From Synanceia verrucosa (lineage: Eukaryota; Chordata; Actinopteri; Perciformes; Synanceiidae), in the NCBI GenBank assembly GCA_029721515.1, contig CM056550.1, forward strand, positions 28,295,619 to 28,359,618: 64,000 bases of DNA, written 5' to 3'. This document shows, piece by piece, positions 11,571-26,297 of the stretch. Every line of letters begins with the position of its first letter. Within the stretch, counting starts at the first letter, position 1. The position numbers and the translations under genes are program-made. The notes under the pieces were generated by a model. That model had not been told where the DNA came from. It saw only the letters and a list, made by a program, of their open reading frames with translations, and did no database searches.

Positions 11571-11834
11571 TTTTACGTGGCACTTTCTGACATTATTACT
11601 ATATATATTTTTTCTATTTTTTACTAAACATGACTAATTATGTTGCACGCACTGTCATATAATGACAATAACATTTTTTGATTTGATTTGGAAAAAAAAA
11701 ACAACAACAACATATTTAGCTTAGAGCATAGCACATCCAAATGTTTCCCACTGTGCAACAGGTTAAGTCTTCAAAAATTAAATGTCAAAAATGTTTTGGA
11801 CAAAAGACAAATTCAACAGAACATTTTCAATGAA

Positions 11835-13174
11835 TTTATTTGCTAAAAGAAAAAAAAATGCATATTACTATGAAAATGAAACCACATTAAGCAAGAAAGT
11901 AAATCCAAGTGTGTACTTCCACTGCACCTTTGAAACACTGATAACATTAGTCCAGATTTAGTGCCAGCGGTTTCTCAACCCACCCATGCAACTTGATCAT
12001 TGCTCATATTAAAATAAAATATATTTGCTGAATAGTTCCTGCTCATGTTGTATAACAAAGACATTCAAATCTGTTGTATTCTCCGAGTGGCTTGTATACT
12101 TCATAAAACACAGTAATAGATGTGGCCAAAAATGAGCGAGGACTTGAAAAGGAATAAACTTTAACAGGTGAAAATGAACTAGCACAACAACACCGGTTGC
12201 CCTACATCTTCGCATGCCTGACAATCATTTGTAAAATACTGTGCATGCTCAGCCAACACATAGCTAGAAGAGAACATTGGATTCATTCACCTAGAAAGCT
12301 TTAGGAACAAAACAAGATAATTATTTGTTAAATCTCGAGCAGAGATGGTGTTTTAAATGCTTGTTAATTGCAGAGTATATACTGCTTACTGAATCTTGGC
12401 AGCTGCTACAACAATTTGTTATAATAGGTATTTTTTAAAATAAGTAATTTGAGGTTTTATATGTGACCATGATTGCATGGTGGTATCTTGTACAGGTTAA
12501 ACTGAAATTAAAAGGAAGTGCCATTTTAGTGTTCATGGAGTGACTACAAAATGATGACCGTTGACTGAGTTTTGGCAACACATCAGTGCCGTCAGATGAC
12601 ACACATGTAAACAAAACGATCTATCAACCACAGCTGACGAGACTGACAATGAAAAAAAGAGAAATTAGAGCTTCTAAAAAGACATTTTAGAAGTAAAAGT
12701 AAAATTTCACCAAGGCAGCAGGAATCTCGTAGTGTATAGGGGACTGTGCAGCGCAGGACTTCCTTCTCTTTTAGAGTTAAAATCTATGGTTGTTTCATGA
12801 TAAAATCACATTCAAGTAATGTTTCTGTTTCTTTGCAATGTCAGAGAAAAATGACATCAAATCTGTCCTCTTTTTTCCTTCACTAACCTCCCATCCTATG
12901 TCAAATTCCCCACCCTAACATTACCCAAGGCCTTAGCAAAGTCACTCCATTCTGGTCGATCTGAAAGGACTGGACAGATGTAAGCAAACAGGGACTGGAG
13001 CTTAATGAAAACCTTCATCGCTGCTTAAATCTGTTAAGTCCTTTGAGACACAAGTGTGATCTACCAGAGCTTCTATGTAAGCAAGGACACAGGGGGTGAA
13101 CAGATATTTGGGGAACCCAGTCATCATTTTCTTCCCTCTGAGTAGGTGAGTTCTGACTGCAACCGTCTTCTCCA
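11835..13174 (-). other. rac1: Probable rac1 3' UTR
   Basis: This is non-coding sequence directly after the rac1 stop, reading leftward, with no good frames. A minus-strand AATAAA (plus-strand TTTATT at 11835-11840) lies about 1.3 kb after the stop. The long, A/T-rich 3' UTR is typical of Rho GTPase genes. Its end is inferred. Confidence 0.45.
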
Positions 13175-16871
<3,697 letters not shown>

Positions 16872-17270
16872 CGGACGCCTTTCTCGTTAGCAATCCAGCT
16901 AACAGCAGCTCGGTATCAATTAGCTTAGCTAGCTAACGGCGGCTACAATAAAACCAGACCGGTGTGGCTTGAAAAGTGGAGCGTAAACGGAGTGAGAGAG
17001 CCTCCTACGTGATCGGAAAAGTTGCTAAAGGTTGTCGTCACATATAATATCCGGCTTATCTCTCCTTCTCGGCTGCACCCAGTGAAGACTTCAATATCAG
17101 AATACAGGCAACACCCAGGAAAGAAACTCTGGATGTAAGATTGAAGAAAAAAACGCCCACAGTTGGGAAGCTGCAGCTCCGATCCCTGCAGGTCACATCC
17201 GGTCAGAGCAGCACGGCCCAACACTGACACCTAGCGGTCATCACCGGAACAGGAAGTCCCTGAAGGAGGG
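16872..17270 (-). promoter_or_regulatory. rac1: rac1 5' UTR and promoter region
   Basis: CG-containing sequence just upstream of the rac1 start, in contrast with the AT-rich surroundings. It contains TTAGCTAGCTAACGGC and several CCGGT motifs and has no TATA box. The transcription start is not determinable here. Confidence 0.45.
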
Positions 17271-17400
17271 TAACACGTAAAAGAGGAGACATATTCATAT
17301 CATTTTCAAGAGGTAAATATAACATTATAAAGATGGAAAAATACCAAAAATGGTATTGACATATTGCAGTAGAATCACTCCATTATGCTCCACTACACTA

Positions 17401-17434
17401 TACATATATATATATATATATACGTATATATATA

Positions 17435-17516
<82 letters not shown>

Positions 17517-17545
17517 TATATATACGTATATATACGTATATATAT
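17401..17545. repeat. (TA)n microsatellite with TACG and TGTG interruptions
   Basis: About 145 bp of alternating TA directly abuts the left end of the Tc1-like element. Similar TA repeats abut the right end (24517-24568), so the transposon appears to have inserted into a TA microsatellite. The tyrosine/isoleucine reading frames here are artefacts. Confidence 0.9.
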
Positions 17546-17887
17546 ACAGTCATGGAAAAAATTATTAGACCACCCTTGTTTTCTTCAATTTCTTGTTCAT
17601 TTTAATGCCTGGCTCAACTAAATGTACATTTGTTTGGACAATTATAATGATAACAACAAAAATAGCTCATGAGAGTTTAATTTAAGAACGAAGGATTATT
17701 CATTTTCCATGGTTTTCTTGATAATAACCAAAATTACTTAAATTCTTACATCAATAGCTATGGCATTGTACCGCCAAAAACATTACTTTTAAGCATTCCA
17801 TGTTTTCTTTTCTGTTTGCTTTAAACACATGATACACACAAGAGTTAATACTTGATTGCATAACGTAAGTTACGAAGGTAACTGTGG

Positions 17888-18067
17888 TTCTGTGAATTCC
17901 TGGATGACTGCCAGTGGCAGTGAACAAAGTGGATATGTCTCCTCGCGCTCCGCGCAGGTCGAGATGTTATGTAAACAAAGTCGCGTATGTGACGTGTAGG
18001 CTAACTGCATCAGAGCCTATAAATACCACCTGGTAGCCTACACCCGGCCTCTCAGAATCTTCTCGCC
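17888..18067 (+). repeat. Left inverted terminal repeat of the DIRS element
   Basis: About 180 bp from TTCTGTGAATTC through GACTGCCAGTGGCAGTGAAC and GAGCCTATAAATACCACCTG to CACCCGGCCTCT. It matches the reverse complement of 23036-23226 with few differences. It includes a TATA-like TATAAATA. A further 23 bp outside (17865-17887, GTAAGTTACGAAGG) has no counterpart at the right end, as is normal for the unequal DIRS repeats. Confidence 0.85.
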
Positions 18068-19050
18068 CGACAGATACATATCTCAGAGAGTGGCATCCCT
18101 CTCATTGCGGCCCAGGAGGTTGCCACACCCCTGGTAGAGTGGCAAATGATATCCAAGGGGGCAGGTTTTCCTGCTGCCTCATAAGCTTGCCTGATTGTGT
18201 CAACGACCCAGTGAGAGAGCCTCTGCTTAGACAGCGCATCTCCTTTACTCTTTCCGCCATAGCAGATAAACAACTGCTCTGAGCGCCTAAAGTTTTGTGT
18301 TGCTCTAATGTACAGGCTAACGCTCTGACTGGGCACAGTCCACTAGCCCTCTCCTCGATCTCGGGTCGATCGGGAGGATGGAAAGCCTCCAGCTCTATGG
18401 CCTGATTGACGTGGCTGGGGGCAGGACTTTTGGCAAGAAGGGAAATATTAGGCCACAGTGTGACTCTCTGACCCATCTGTCTTCCACCGTAGACAGATAG
18501 GGCTAACTGACAGCGTGAAGTTCGCCAACCCGCTTGGCTGTCTAAACTGCCAATAGAAATGCAGTCTTCATTGATATACACCTCAGAGACCCTTCTTCCA
18601 TGGGCTCAAAGGGTGGCTCGCCTAAGGCCTGCAGGACCAGCGGCAGGTCCCATCCGGCAGCCCGCCTCACCCTAGGAGGCGCGCAGCCGTCTGGCACGCA
18701 GAAACTGGGTCACCCAGTGATGTGTACCAACTGACCTCCCCTCAATGTGGTCATGGTATACTGAGATGGCTGCCACGCATGAACCTTCAGGGTTGAAGCA
18801 GCCCTGCCTGACTCGAAGAGATCCTGCAAGTACTGCAGTATGTCATGCAGAGGGCATGATACTGGGTTCATACCCTGTTCTGCACCATGAAGCGAAGGCA
18901 GCCCAACAGCTTCGACACACCACTCTTGTGGAGGGAGCCCTAGCACTCTGCAGGGTTTCACAAACCGAGGGCTTGAAGTCAATCAGGAGGACCGGCACCC
19001 CCAGTGGCCAAACCCAGAGCTGGAAGAGGCTCGGGACGGATGCCAAACCT
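18053..19050 (-). pseudogene. DIRS tyrosine recombinase, truncated at the C-terminus
   Basis: The N-terminal core-binding part is seen as HDILQYLQDLFESGRAASTLK (18710-18982 region). The catalytic part is seen as GLCPVRALACTLEQHK and then CHSTRGVATSWAAMRG, the His-x-x-Arg motif of the family. The frame then ends within the left terminal repeat (EICICRARRF, stop at about 18052). The expected final box with the nucleophilic tyrosine is absent, so the enzyme could not act. There are frame breaks between the two halves. In intact elements it integrates the circular DNA copy. Confidence 0.8.
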
Positions 19051-19249
19051 CCCGTCCAACTGGGACAGGAGGTCCACCCTCACTGGGGAGCTGCCATGGT
19101 TCCCCATCCAGCAGACTGATGAGTGTGGAGAACCATATCCTCGATGGCCACCTGGGGCGACGAGGAGGATCTTGTGACCCGATAACCTCACTCTGTGAAG
19201 CGTGAGCGCTATCAAGGGACCGGGAAACGCATAAAGAAGTCCCCTCGGC

Positions 19250-20854
19250 CAGGCGTTGGCGAGCATCCACTTCAGTGGGGCGCGGTCTCGTTCAGTGAGA
19301 ACCACAGGCGACAATGAGTTGTGCGCCGAGGCGAACAAGTCGACTTTGTGCTCGGCCGCATCGATCCCATATCATCTGCACCACCCGAGGTGCAATCTCC
19401 ATTCCCCTGGGCCCAGCCTCTGGCGTGAGAGGAATCTGCCACCAAATTTTCCCTGCCTGGGAGGTGCATTGCTCTCAGGGAGGCCAATCGAGGGTGAGCC
19501 CATCTCCACAGTCTCTGAGCCTCCCTCAGCAGCTTCACATCTGGTCCCCCTTGATGGTTGATATGATACACGGCAGAAGTGTTGTCCGTTCGAATAAGCA
19601 CATGCTCGTCCTGAGAAAGGGCGAGAAGTGCTTCAGCGCCAAGTAGGCGGTCCGAGTTCCAGAACATTGATGTGCTGACCCCTCCATGGAGGGCTCCACA
19701 GACCCTGGACCGACCTCCTCTGCCACACCGCCCCAACCCTGGGGCGAGGCATCTGTTATTATCACCTGTCGCTTGCAGGAACTGAGCCCAGAGGAACTCC
19801 CTGCTGTAGAAATGTGCAATCCCGCCACTGGCGGAGATGTACAAGGCACCTGTTTGTCACTGTCACCTTGTTCTGCCTCTGTAGAACAGGGTCCATGTGG
19901 AGGCTGTTGTACCACCTCTGCAAGGGTCGTAAATGCAGCAACCCAAGAGGTGTGATTGCTGATGCTGCTGCCAGCATACCCAGCAGCCGGAGCCATGTTC
20001 GGACTGGCACTCTTGCTCCGAGACGGAAGGACTGTAACAGGTCCTGAATCCTGTCGATCCGCTCCATGGTCGGACTTGCGCATGGAGACAGAATCCAGAG
20101 CCAGACCAATGAAGGTGGTTTGCTGTGTCGGATGAAGAGAGCTCTTCTCCAGGTTCACTGACATGCCCAGTGCCTCGAGGTGAGCAAGGACCTTGGCTGT
20201 TTTCTGCCTCGCCTCCTGGAACGAGGGGGCTTAGATGAGCCAAAGTCGTCCAGGTAAGGGAGAATCTTTATTCCACCCAGTCCTAGAGCTGTTAAGGCTG
20301 CCCTCATGCATCTTGTGAAGATGCGGGGGCCAGGACAGGCCAAAATGGCAGGACAGCAAATTGATATGCCCGGCCTCGAAAGGCGGCGAAGAAATCTCCT
20401 GTGCTCTGGATGAATAGGGACGTGAAAGTAGGCGCCCTTGAGATCCACAGAAGTGAACCATTCTCCGGGAATGATAGCCTGGAGAACGCCGACTGCACGT
20501 AGCATGCTAAATGGGAGGACCCTCAGATAACCATTCAACCTTCTCAGGTCAGTATGGGCCTGAAGGAGCCGTCTTTTTGGAACCAGGAAATATGTTGAGT
20601 AAAACCCATCGCTCTGTGTATGTGGGTCCACTATTGTAACAAGCCTTCTTGTCCAGGAGTGTAGCAATTTCCTGGGACAGAAACTGGGCCTTCACTGGGT
20701 CTGTGACTGAGGTCACCTTGACCCCTGAAGGTGGTGAAGTCGGCGCAGGAACTGCATCCTGTAACCCTGTGACATGGTGTTTAGAACCCATGCGTCTTGG
20801 GAATGGGCAGCCCAGTAGTCCAGATGCTGCTGTGAAAATCTGCTCGCCGCCCAT
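19250..20854 (-). pseudogene. DIRS reverse transcriptase and RNase H, frameshifted
   Basis: RT motifs are clear at 20155-20667: STYFLVPKR, LRRLNGYLRVLPFSML, WFTSVDLKGAYFHVPIHPEHR with the first catalytic Asp, and KILPYLDDF, the YxDD box. RNase H follows at 19272-19844 with HVLIRTDNTSAVYHINHQGG and MHLPGRENLVAD. At least three frame changes separate these pieces. The enzyme would copy element RNA into DNA; this copy cannot. Confidence 0.85.
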
Positions 20855-20999
20855 TTTCCCGACCTTCAGCTTTGCCTTGGCGGTTTGCTTGGGGGCCTGG
20901 GGGGGCGCTGAACATGCACTCGCCCCCGCTGGGATTGGCGGGGGGGAGGCTGCTCCCCTCTGGGCTGTCGCCAGCTAGTTGCCGCTGCCTGGTTGTGCT

Positions 21000-22470
21000 G
21001 CCAGGGCTGTGGCAATGGATTTAGATGACGTGACCGGCGGGTCTCACTCCACGTTTCTTAGAGTGCTGAACTGGGGCACTCATACCCTTACCCCGGTCTT
21101 CCCAGGCCTCAGAAGCCTGGCTAGACTGCTTCCTGCGCTCAGCGCTGTTTCTGCCTGTGGCCCGAACAACTGGCCTGGCACCACTGGGAGCTTCGAGGGC
21201 ATGTCTGCAGTCATCAGACATAGGCGCCTGGGCCAGCCACACCTGACGACGTGTCACGACAAGGGTGGACATCAGCGACCAAGCTCTCTGGTCATCAGCC
21301 CAAAGGCCTGAAGGGCTGCATCATTTATATCAGCCAGTTCTGCCCCTCATGCCCTGGCTGCATCATGGCAGACTGGGCAGAAGGAGCACCGACAGCGAGT
21401 TTCCAATGCGAGCCATATGGCCCCTTCGTCATAAGCCTTCGACAGGAGGCTGTCAGTTACCCGCATTGTGGCCTAGGGCAGCGAGGCTTAACCTTGAGTG
21501 CCTCATCTGGAGAAAGAACCAGTGCGGCAATGCATTGATCCACTGGAGGCATGTGAATCAGGCCATGTTCTTCTGCACAGCGCATGGATGCCAAAGTTCT
21601 AGCATCTCTGCCATGGTGAGGCGCCATTCCTGGGTTTGCCCAGCAACGCTTCAGCTCCTCCAAAAGGCAGGCGAAGGTGGGACCTCAAATGGCGGGGCCA
21701 CTGGGCTCGGCGGAAAATGGGTTTCAACAGGGTGTGCTGCCGGTGCATCATCCAGCCCAATCTTTGCCAAGGCCGCCCGCAGTGTTGCCCGCAGCGGGCA
21801 GGGGCCGCCCCAGTTCAGAACTCACGGAGCTCCTGAGGGAAGTTTCCAGCCATCCCTGGCCTCAAGGCTCACGGGCTCCGCCCCTGGACTGACAGTGCAG
21901 GGGAAAGACCCTGTCTGGGGCCAACCTCCAGCTCACCCATTTGAAACTGTGAGTTTGAAGCCCTGGTTGACATGGCGTCGTCCATGTCCTCTGCTGAGTC
22001 TAAGCAACTGCCCCTAGGGCAGGTGGAGGGAGGTCGAGCCCATACGAGTGCTTTAAGTTGCTCCATCTCAGCTCTTAGAGCCTCCATCTCCTGGCGAGGG
22101 AACTTGCTGTTTTGCCCTCTTGCGATCTGGGCTCCCACGCCCCTTCTGTGGCTCCGCCGCGCTTCTCACGCTGGGCCTGTGGGGGCCAGAACTACTCCGA
22201 GCCACCCCAGAGAGTGGAAGATCCTCTCCCAGCAGGAGGGTCTCCACCTGACGCAGCCTTCCTCTCTCACTGAGAGCGGTAGGATGCTACAGTGCTACAT
22301 GGGTCAGACAGGGCCTCCCTGAGATGACCGACCCCCAGACACCTGGGGCACATCTCATGGCCGTCCTCCACCTCAAGCTGAGCCCGCAAGAGACACACAG
22401 CAACATTATGTCCCCTAAAGCAGGGCTCGGTCCGGAGATCTGGGCGAACTGCTCTGATCAAACCACAGGT
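21000..22470 (-). pseudogene. DIRS gag-like region
   Basis: On the minus strand a cysteine-rich motif (DGHEMCPRCLGVGHLREAL, about 22267-22461) resembles the CxxCLG...H box near the start of DIRS ORF1. Further left come an EMEALRAEMEQLKALV coiled-coil-like stretch, HMPPVDQCIAALVLSPDEAL (21457-21663), and TRRQVWLAQAPMSDDCRHAL (21021-21272), which resembles the conserved ORF1 end. The pieces are in different frames. A long plus-strand frame over 21265-22017 is the antisense shadow. Confidence 0.65.
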
Positions 22471-22530
22471 CGCGAACCAGAATCTCCAGCGGCCCGTGCT
22501 AGCCGGTTCAGGCTAACTTACCTGAACCGA

Positions 22531-22745
22531 AGTGTAGCCAGGTAATCCAAGCGAGAACTGTGGACAGATCACAGAACGCGACCGAACTTCCAGCAGTTTC
22601 CGCCTCTCCTTCTCTGAACCAGAAACCTCCAACGGGTGCGTTAGCGGTCAGGCTACACCCACCCAATAGTAGTGTAGCTAGGTAATCCAAGCGAGAAACC
22701 GTGGGTAAACCACAGCACGCGATTAGAACTTCCAGCAGTGTCTTG
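22531..22745. repeat. 140-bp tandem duplication in the DIRS leader
   Basis: AGTGTAGCCAGGTAATCCAA then GCGAGAA...CGAACTTCCAGCAGT (from 22531) recurs as AGTGTAGCTAGGTAATCCAA ... GAACTTCCAGCAGT (from 22671). The offset is 140 bp with moderate divergence. It lies between the right terminal repeat and gag. Confidence 0.75.
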
Positions 22746-23035
22746 TTTTCTCACGCTAGCTCTACTAGCCCTCCACCGGAGGGTCCAGGCTACACAGACT
22801 GGCGACGCAGTCGGCGTAGCATGAGGCGAGCACGCCGGATGCCTCTCAGTCCCCCTCCGCGACAAAGGGAGGATAGCGTACCAACCACAGCCTTAGAGGG
22901 CAAACAAGCTGCGCCCGACCATAAGTCACAGGCAGGATGGCGCACTTGCACACACAGAGTGTACTCACCTCCTGAACCTGCAAACGAGATACGAAACACG
23001 GATCTCCGGAGCAGTTAACCTGCGGTGAGAACGCT

Positions 23036-23226
23036 AGGCTAACGCGGCGAGAAGATCAAAGAGGCCGGGTGTAGGCTACCAGGTGGTATTTATAGGCTCT
23101 GATGCAGTTAGCCTACACGTCACATACGCTGACTTTGTTTACATAACATTCTCGACCTGCGCCGGGCTGAGGGAGACATATCCACTTTGTTCACTGCCAC
23201 TGGCAGTCAGGAGGGAATGAAACAGA
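23036..23226 (-). repeat. Right inverted terminal repeat of the DIRS element
   Basis: Reverse complement of the left repeat, with the same TATAAATA box and CACCTGGTAGCCTACACCCGG core. In gene orientation this is the upstream end, so its TATA box is positioned to drive transcription of gag and RT. Small differences include CCCTCAGCCCGGCGC in place of CCTCGCGCTCCGCGC. Confidence 0.85.
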
Positions 23227-24234
23227 ACCATTGTTTTTGATGACTGCAGCCATGCGTCTTGGCATGCTCTCCACCAGCTTCTGACATTGTTCTGCTGTCA
23301 CAGCAGCCCATTCCTGTTGGACAAATTCAAACAAATTTTCTTTGTTTTTGGGCTTGTGGTTCTCCATTTTGAGTTTGATGATTTTCCACAGGTTTTCAAT
23401 TGGATTAAGATCTGGTGATTGAGCAGGCCAAGGCATGGTGCAAATGTTGTGGTTCTCCATCCAGGCTTTAACTGACCTTGCCGTGTGGCAAGGGGCATTG
23501 TCTTGTTGGAAAATCCAGTCATTCGAGGCAGGAAAGAGTTTTCCAGCTGATGGAAGAAGACTGTTTTCAAGGGTAGTCCTGTACTTGACCTGGTTCATTC
23601 GGCCTTCACACAATTGCATTTGCCCTGTTCCACTCAGACTGAAACAACCCCAGATCATGACTGATCCACCCCATGTTTTACTGTAGGGGCAAGACAGTCT
23701 GGGTTGTAAGCTTCTCCAGGCTTCCTCCTAACCAGTAAGTTGGCTGGAGTGGGCATCAATTCAAAATTGGATTCATCACTGAAGAGAACCTTAGCCCAAT
23801 CATCAACAGTCCAATCCTTGTGGTCTCGAGCAAAGAGTAACCGGCCTTCCTCTGCCTTTCATTGATGAAGGGCTTCTTGCGTGCTCTGTGTGACTTCAAA
23901 CCAGCTTCAACAAGTCGGTTTCGAACTGTCCTTGCCGAGCAAGTCACATTTCTCGACAGTGCCCACTCATTTTTAAGGTCCCTGGAGGTCTGACGACGAT
24001 TCCTGACACAGGAACGGATGAGTGCACGGTCATCTCGTGGGGTAGAAAGACGTTTCCTGCCACGGCCAGGTAGCAATTTGGTAGTGCCATGTTCAGCTTG
24101 TTTTTTTTGTTGTAATGAACGGCTGTCTTGGAGATCTTCAGTTTTTTCGCTACCTGTCTCTCACTCATGCCAATTTCCAGCAGTGCCAAGATGGCTGCCT
24201 TTGTTGCTTCACATAATTCTTTTGTTTTAGGCAT
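23227..24234 (-). pseudogene. Tc1-like transposase, frameshifted and interrupted
   Basis: The start ATG is at 24234 (MPKTKELCEATKAAILALLE). A helix-turn-helix follows (SERQVAKKLKISKTAV), then a frameshift in a lysine-rich run. The second DNA-binding part continues in another frame (RGRKRLSTPRDDRALIR, NRRQTSRDLKNEW). A further frame change precedes the catalytic core: FSDESNFE with the first Asp, FQQDNAPCHTA with the second, and SPDLNPIENLW with the Glu of the DDE triad. The frame ends at 23227 in ...AVIKNNG, where the DIRS begins. The last codons and stop (GYAIKY and TAA) are found on the far side at 17845-17864. The enzyme would cut and paste its own element; this copy is dead. Confidence 0.88.
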
Positions 24235-24512
24235 TATGTGAGAGCTGACAACTTCTGAGTTGTGCTACGGCTTGAATGTAAGCAGGAAACCACTCTAGGC
24301 CTTTGCATGTGCAGTGCTGCTTGTGACATGAAATGGCCTCTTATATACCCTGGGAATCAATTAAGCTTAAGAATGTCAAATAGGACATAAAGTATTATGT
24401 GACCAGCTGCATTTTTTGTTGTGTTCATTGTATTATACGTTTAGTGGTACCAGATATTAGAATGAACAAGAAATTGAAGAAAACAAGGGTGGTCTAATAA
24501 TTTTTTCCATGA

Positions 24513-24516
<4 letters not shown>

Positions 24517-24543
<27 letters not shown>

Positions 24544-24568
24544 CGTATATATATATATATATATATAT
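24517..24568. repeat. (TA)n microsatellite right of the Tc1 element
   Basis: About 50 bp of TA with one TACG, continuous in type with 17401-17545 across the transposon. Confidence 0.85.
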
Positions 24569-24796
24569 AGTCTATCACTATATTATATTATCTTTATTAC
24601 ACCACTTTAAGTGAAGTGAAAAAAATGTTTTTATTTGTGCATGGACGTCAATTAGTTTCTGGTCATGTTAATGCATCAGTGTGAGATCATTGTTAGATCA
24701 TTATTTTGTTTTCAAGTTCAAGGATTTCCTCTCTCTTCTGGGTGTAGAAAAATATGTGATGCTTTGATATACTGCAAATAAGAAGAGAAATTGCAA

Positions 24797-25050
24797 TCAG
24801 AATCAGAATCAGAAACAACTTTAATTGTCCCCGGGGGGCAATTTGAGAGGCAAAGAGTAGCAGCAAAGTAAGTACAAAATACAAGAACAGTGTAGTGCAA
24901 AATACAATATAAAATACAATTTAAAACAAGGTGCAAGGCAAAATGGATTCGAAGGTGCAATATCGGCCACAGGAGTAATAGGGGATAGGAGACTATGTAT
25001 ATGATAACAGTGCAATAACAGTATGGTAATATACTGCAATATACAATAAG
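24797..25050 (-). repeat. LINE 3' end, minus strand
   Basis: The left edge is CAGAATCAGAATCAGAAACA followed by ACTTTAATTGTCCCCGGGGGGCAATTTG. Read on the minus strand this gives the hairpin (GCCCCCCGGGGAC), AATTAAAG and a TTCTGATTCTGATTC tail, a common teleost LINE terminus. The body is AAAATACAA-rich and non-coding. A TA microsatellite (25051-25099) follows. Confidence 0.65.

Positions 25051-25099
<49 letters not shown>
25051..25099. repeat. (TA)n microsatellite
   Basis: About 48 bp of uninterrupted TA ending in TAGATAGATA. Confidence 0.9.
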
Positions 25100-25101
<2 letters not shown>

Positions 25102-25695
25102 TAGATATATTGCAAGGACACACTCCATTACAATTGTACAACTTTAAGGTAATAGTACTTTCATTCATATCATTTATCGAGGGAAATATTGACCTTTCAC
25201 TCTACTGCATTTATCTGACAGCTGTCAATTTGCAAATAAAGATTTTGCATGTTTCTGTATGGAGCTACCCACAGTACGTAAACTAATTAAACCATCCCTA
25301 TTTCTTTATGTTAACAATCCAATCTAGTTATTTAACACAGAGCCCATTCTATATAATATATAATTTCACTTTTGACATTTCAAGCTGATGTTTTTCATTA
25401 TGCTATTGTATTTTTACATGGGTCAGTGTTTGAAGCCAGGAGTTTTTCATGAAATGCAGTATAGCTTCGTTGTACATGTAGTACCTCATGTGAACACAAG
25501 AGGACACTATTTTACAGTTTTATTGTCAAATTACAGTCGGTCTAAATCTTTCATGCCAAAATTATAAAATGCACATACACACTTTTCCTTTTCCTTTTTC
25601 TTTGTCTTTTTTTCAATTTTCTTCATGCCTAATGTCTCAACATCATCTTTGCAATGGTTTATTTCCCTATCAATCAATCACTGACTCCATGGCAA
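25100..25695. other. AT-rich intergenic spacer
   Basis: No gene, splice-consistent exon or recognisable repeat seen between the TA and CA microsatellites. Confidence 0.5.

Positions 25696-25749
<54 letters not shown>
25696..25749. repeat. (CA)n microsatellite
   Basis: About 27 CA units, likely polymorphic. Confidence 0.95.
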
Positions 25750-25752
<3 letters not shown>

Positions 25753-26297
25753 TTAGTAACCTTGACTCTAGATGGTGTTATTGGGGGATTTTCCCAGCAA
25801 ACAGCACATTAATAGGATAAACGTCACCATTAAGTGGAGGATAAAAGCAGAGGAGCGAGATTAATGAGGGATAAACAGGCCTGTCGCTGGCACATCAGGG
25901 AGGCTGTAAAACAGAGTGTCGCTGTGGGACCTCAGGATGTCAAACTGAGAAAAGACATTAAATGGGAAAATCTTCTCTGAGAAAATTTTCGCACTGGAAA
26001 AAAAGCACATTTAAAATTGACTGTCTTGAATGAGTTTCACGGACACTGTGCAATCCAATGAATTTGCCCAACACCGCTGTATCACATTTGACTAGTTTCT
26101 TCTTTCAGAGCAATATGTCTGTATTTGGCATTTGTTGTCATTATTTTCCAGGCTGTTCTCCTGACATACCAAATAATTTAGCACATATATTTACTGTGTG
26201 CCTGCAGGTGACCTCTTTGGAGCTCTGTCACAGTGATAGAGTTCTTTTATTGTGTTTAGTAAATCAAGTGTTTGTTGAGCTAAAAAAAATATTGCTT

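Larger units (their letters stand above)
17865..23226 (-). mobile_element. DIRS-like tyrosine-recombinase retrotransposon, degraded
   Basis: This is a GC-rich block of 5.36 kb bounded by inverted repeats (17888-18067 and 23036-23226). On the minus strand it carries, in order, a gag-like region (22.5-21.0 kb), reverse transcriptase (about 20.85-20.1 kb), RNase H (19.85-19.25 kb) and a tyrosine recombinase (19.05-18.05 kb). Inverted rather than direct terminal repeats plus a recombinase instead of an integrase identify DIRS1-type elements. Frames are broken in several places. It lies inside the last codons of a Tc1 transposase with no target duplication; only AAC is shared at both junctions. 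Confidence 0.92.
17546..24516 (-). mobile_element. Tc1-like DNA transposon, split by a DIRS insertion
   Basis: Near-identical terminal inverted repeats start CAGTCATGGAAAAAATTATT (17546) and mirror at 24516, extending at least 55 bp through GACCACCCTTGTTTTCTTC and TTCTTGTTCATT. The target is TA, as expected for Tc1/mariner. Removing the inserted element (17865-23226) leaves about 1.6 kb, the normal size of a Tc1 element. The transposase reads on the minus strand and is broken by frameshifts. The near-perfect ends suggest a fairly recent copy. Confidence 0.93.

Noticed and set aside
17325..17621. Tyr/Ile-rich reading frames on both strands
   Set aside because: They are translations of the TA microsatellite.
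21265..22017. 250-codon plus-strand frame
   Set aside because: It is antisense to the DIRS gag region and has no family resemblance; the minus-strand pieces carry the recognisable motifs.
22530..22745. CRISPR-like spaced repeats
   Set aside because: Only two diverged long copies within a retrotransposon in eukaryotic DNA.
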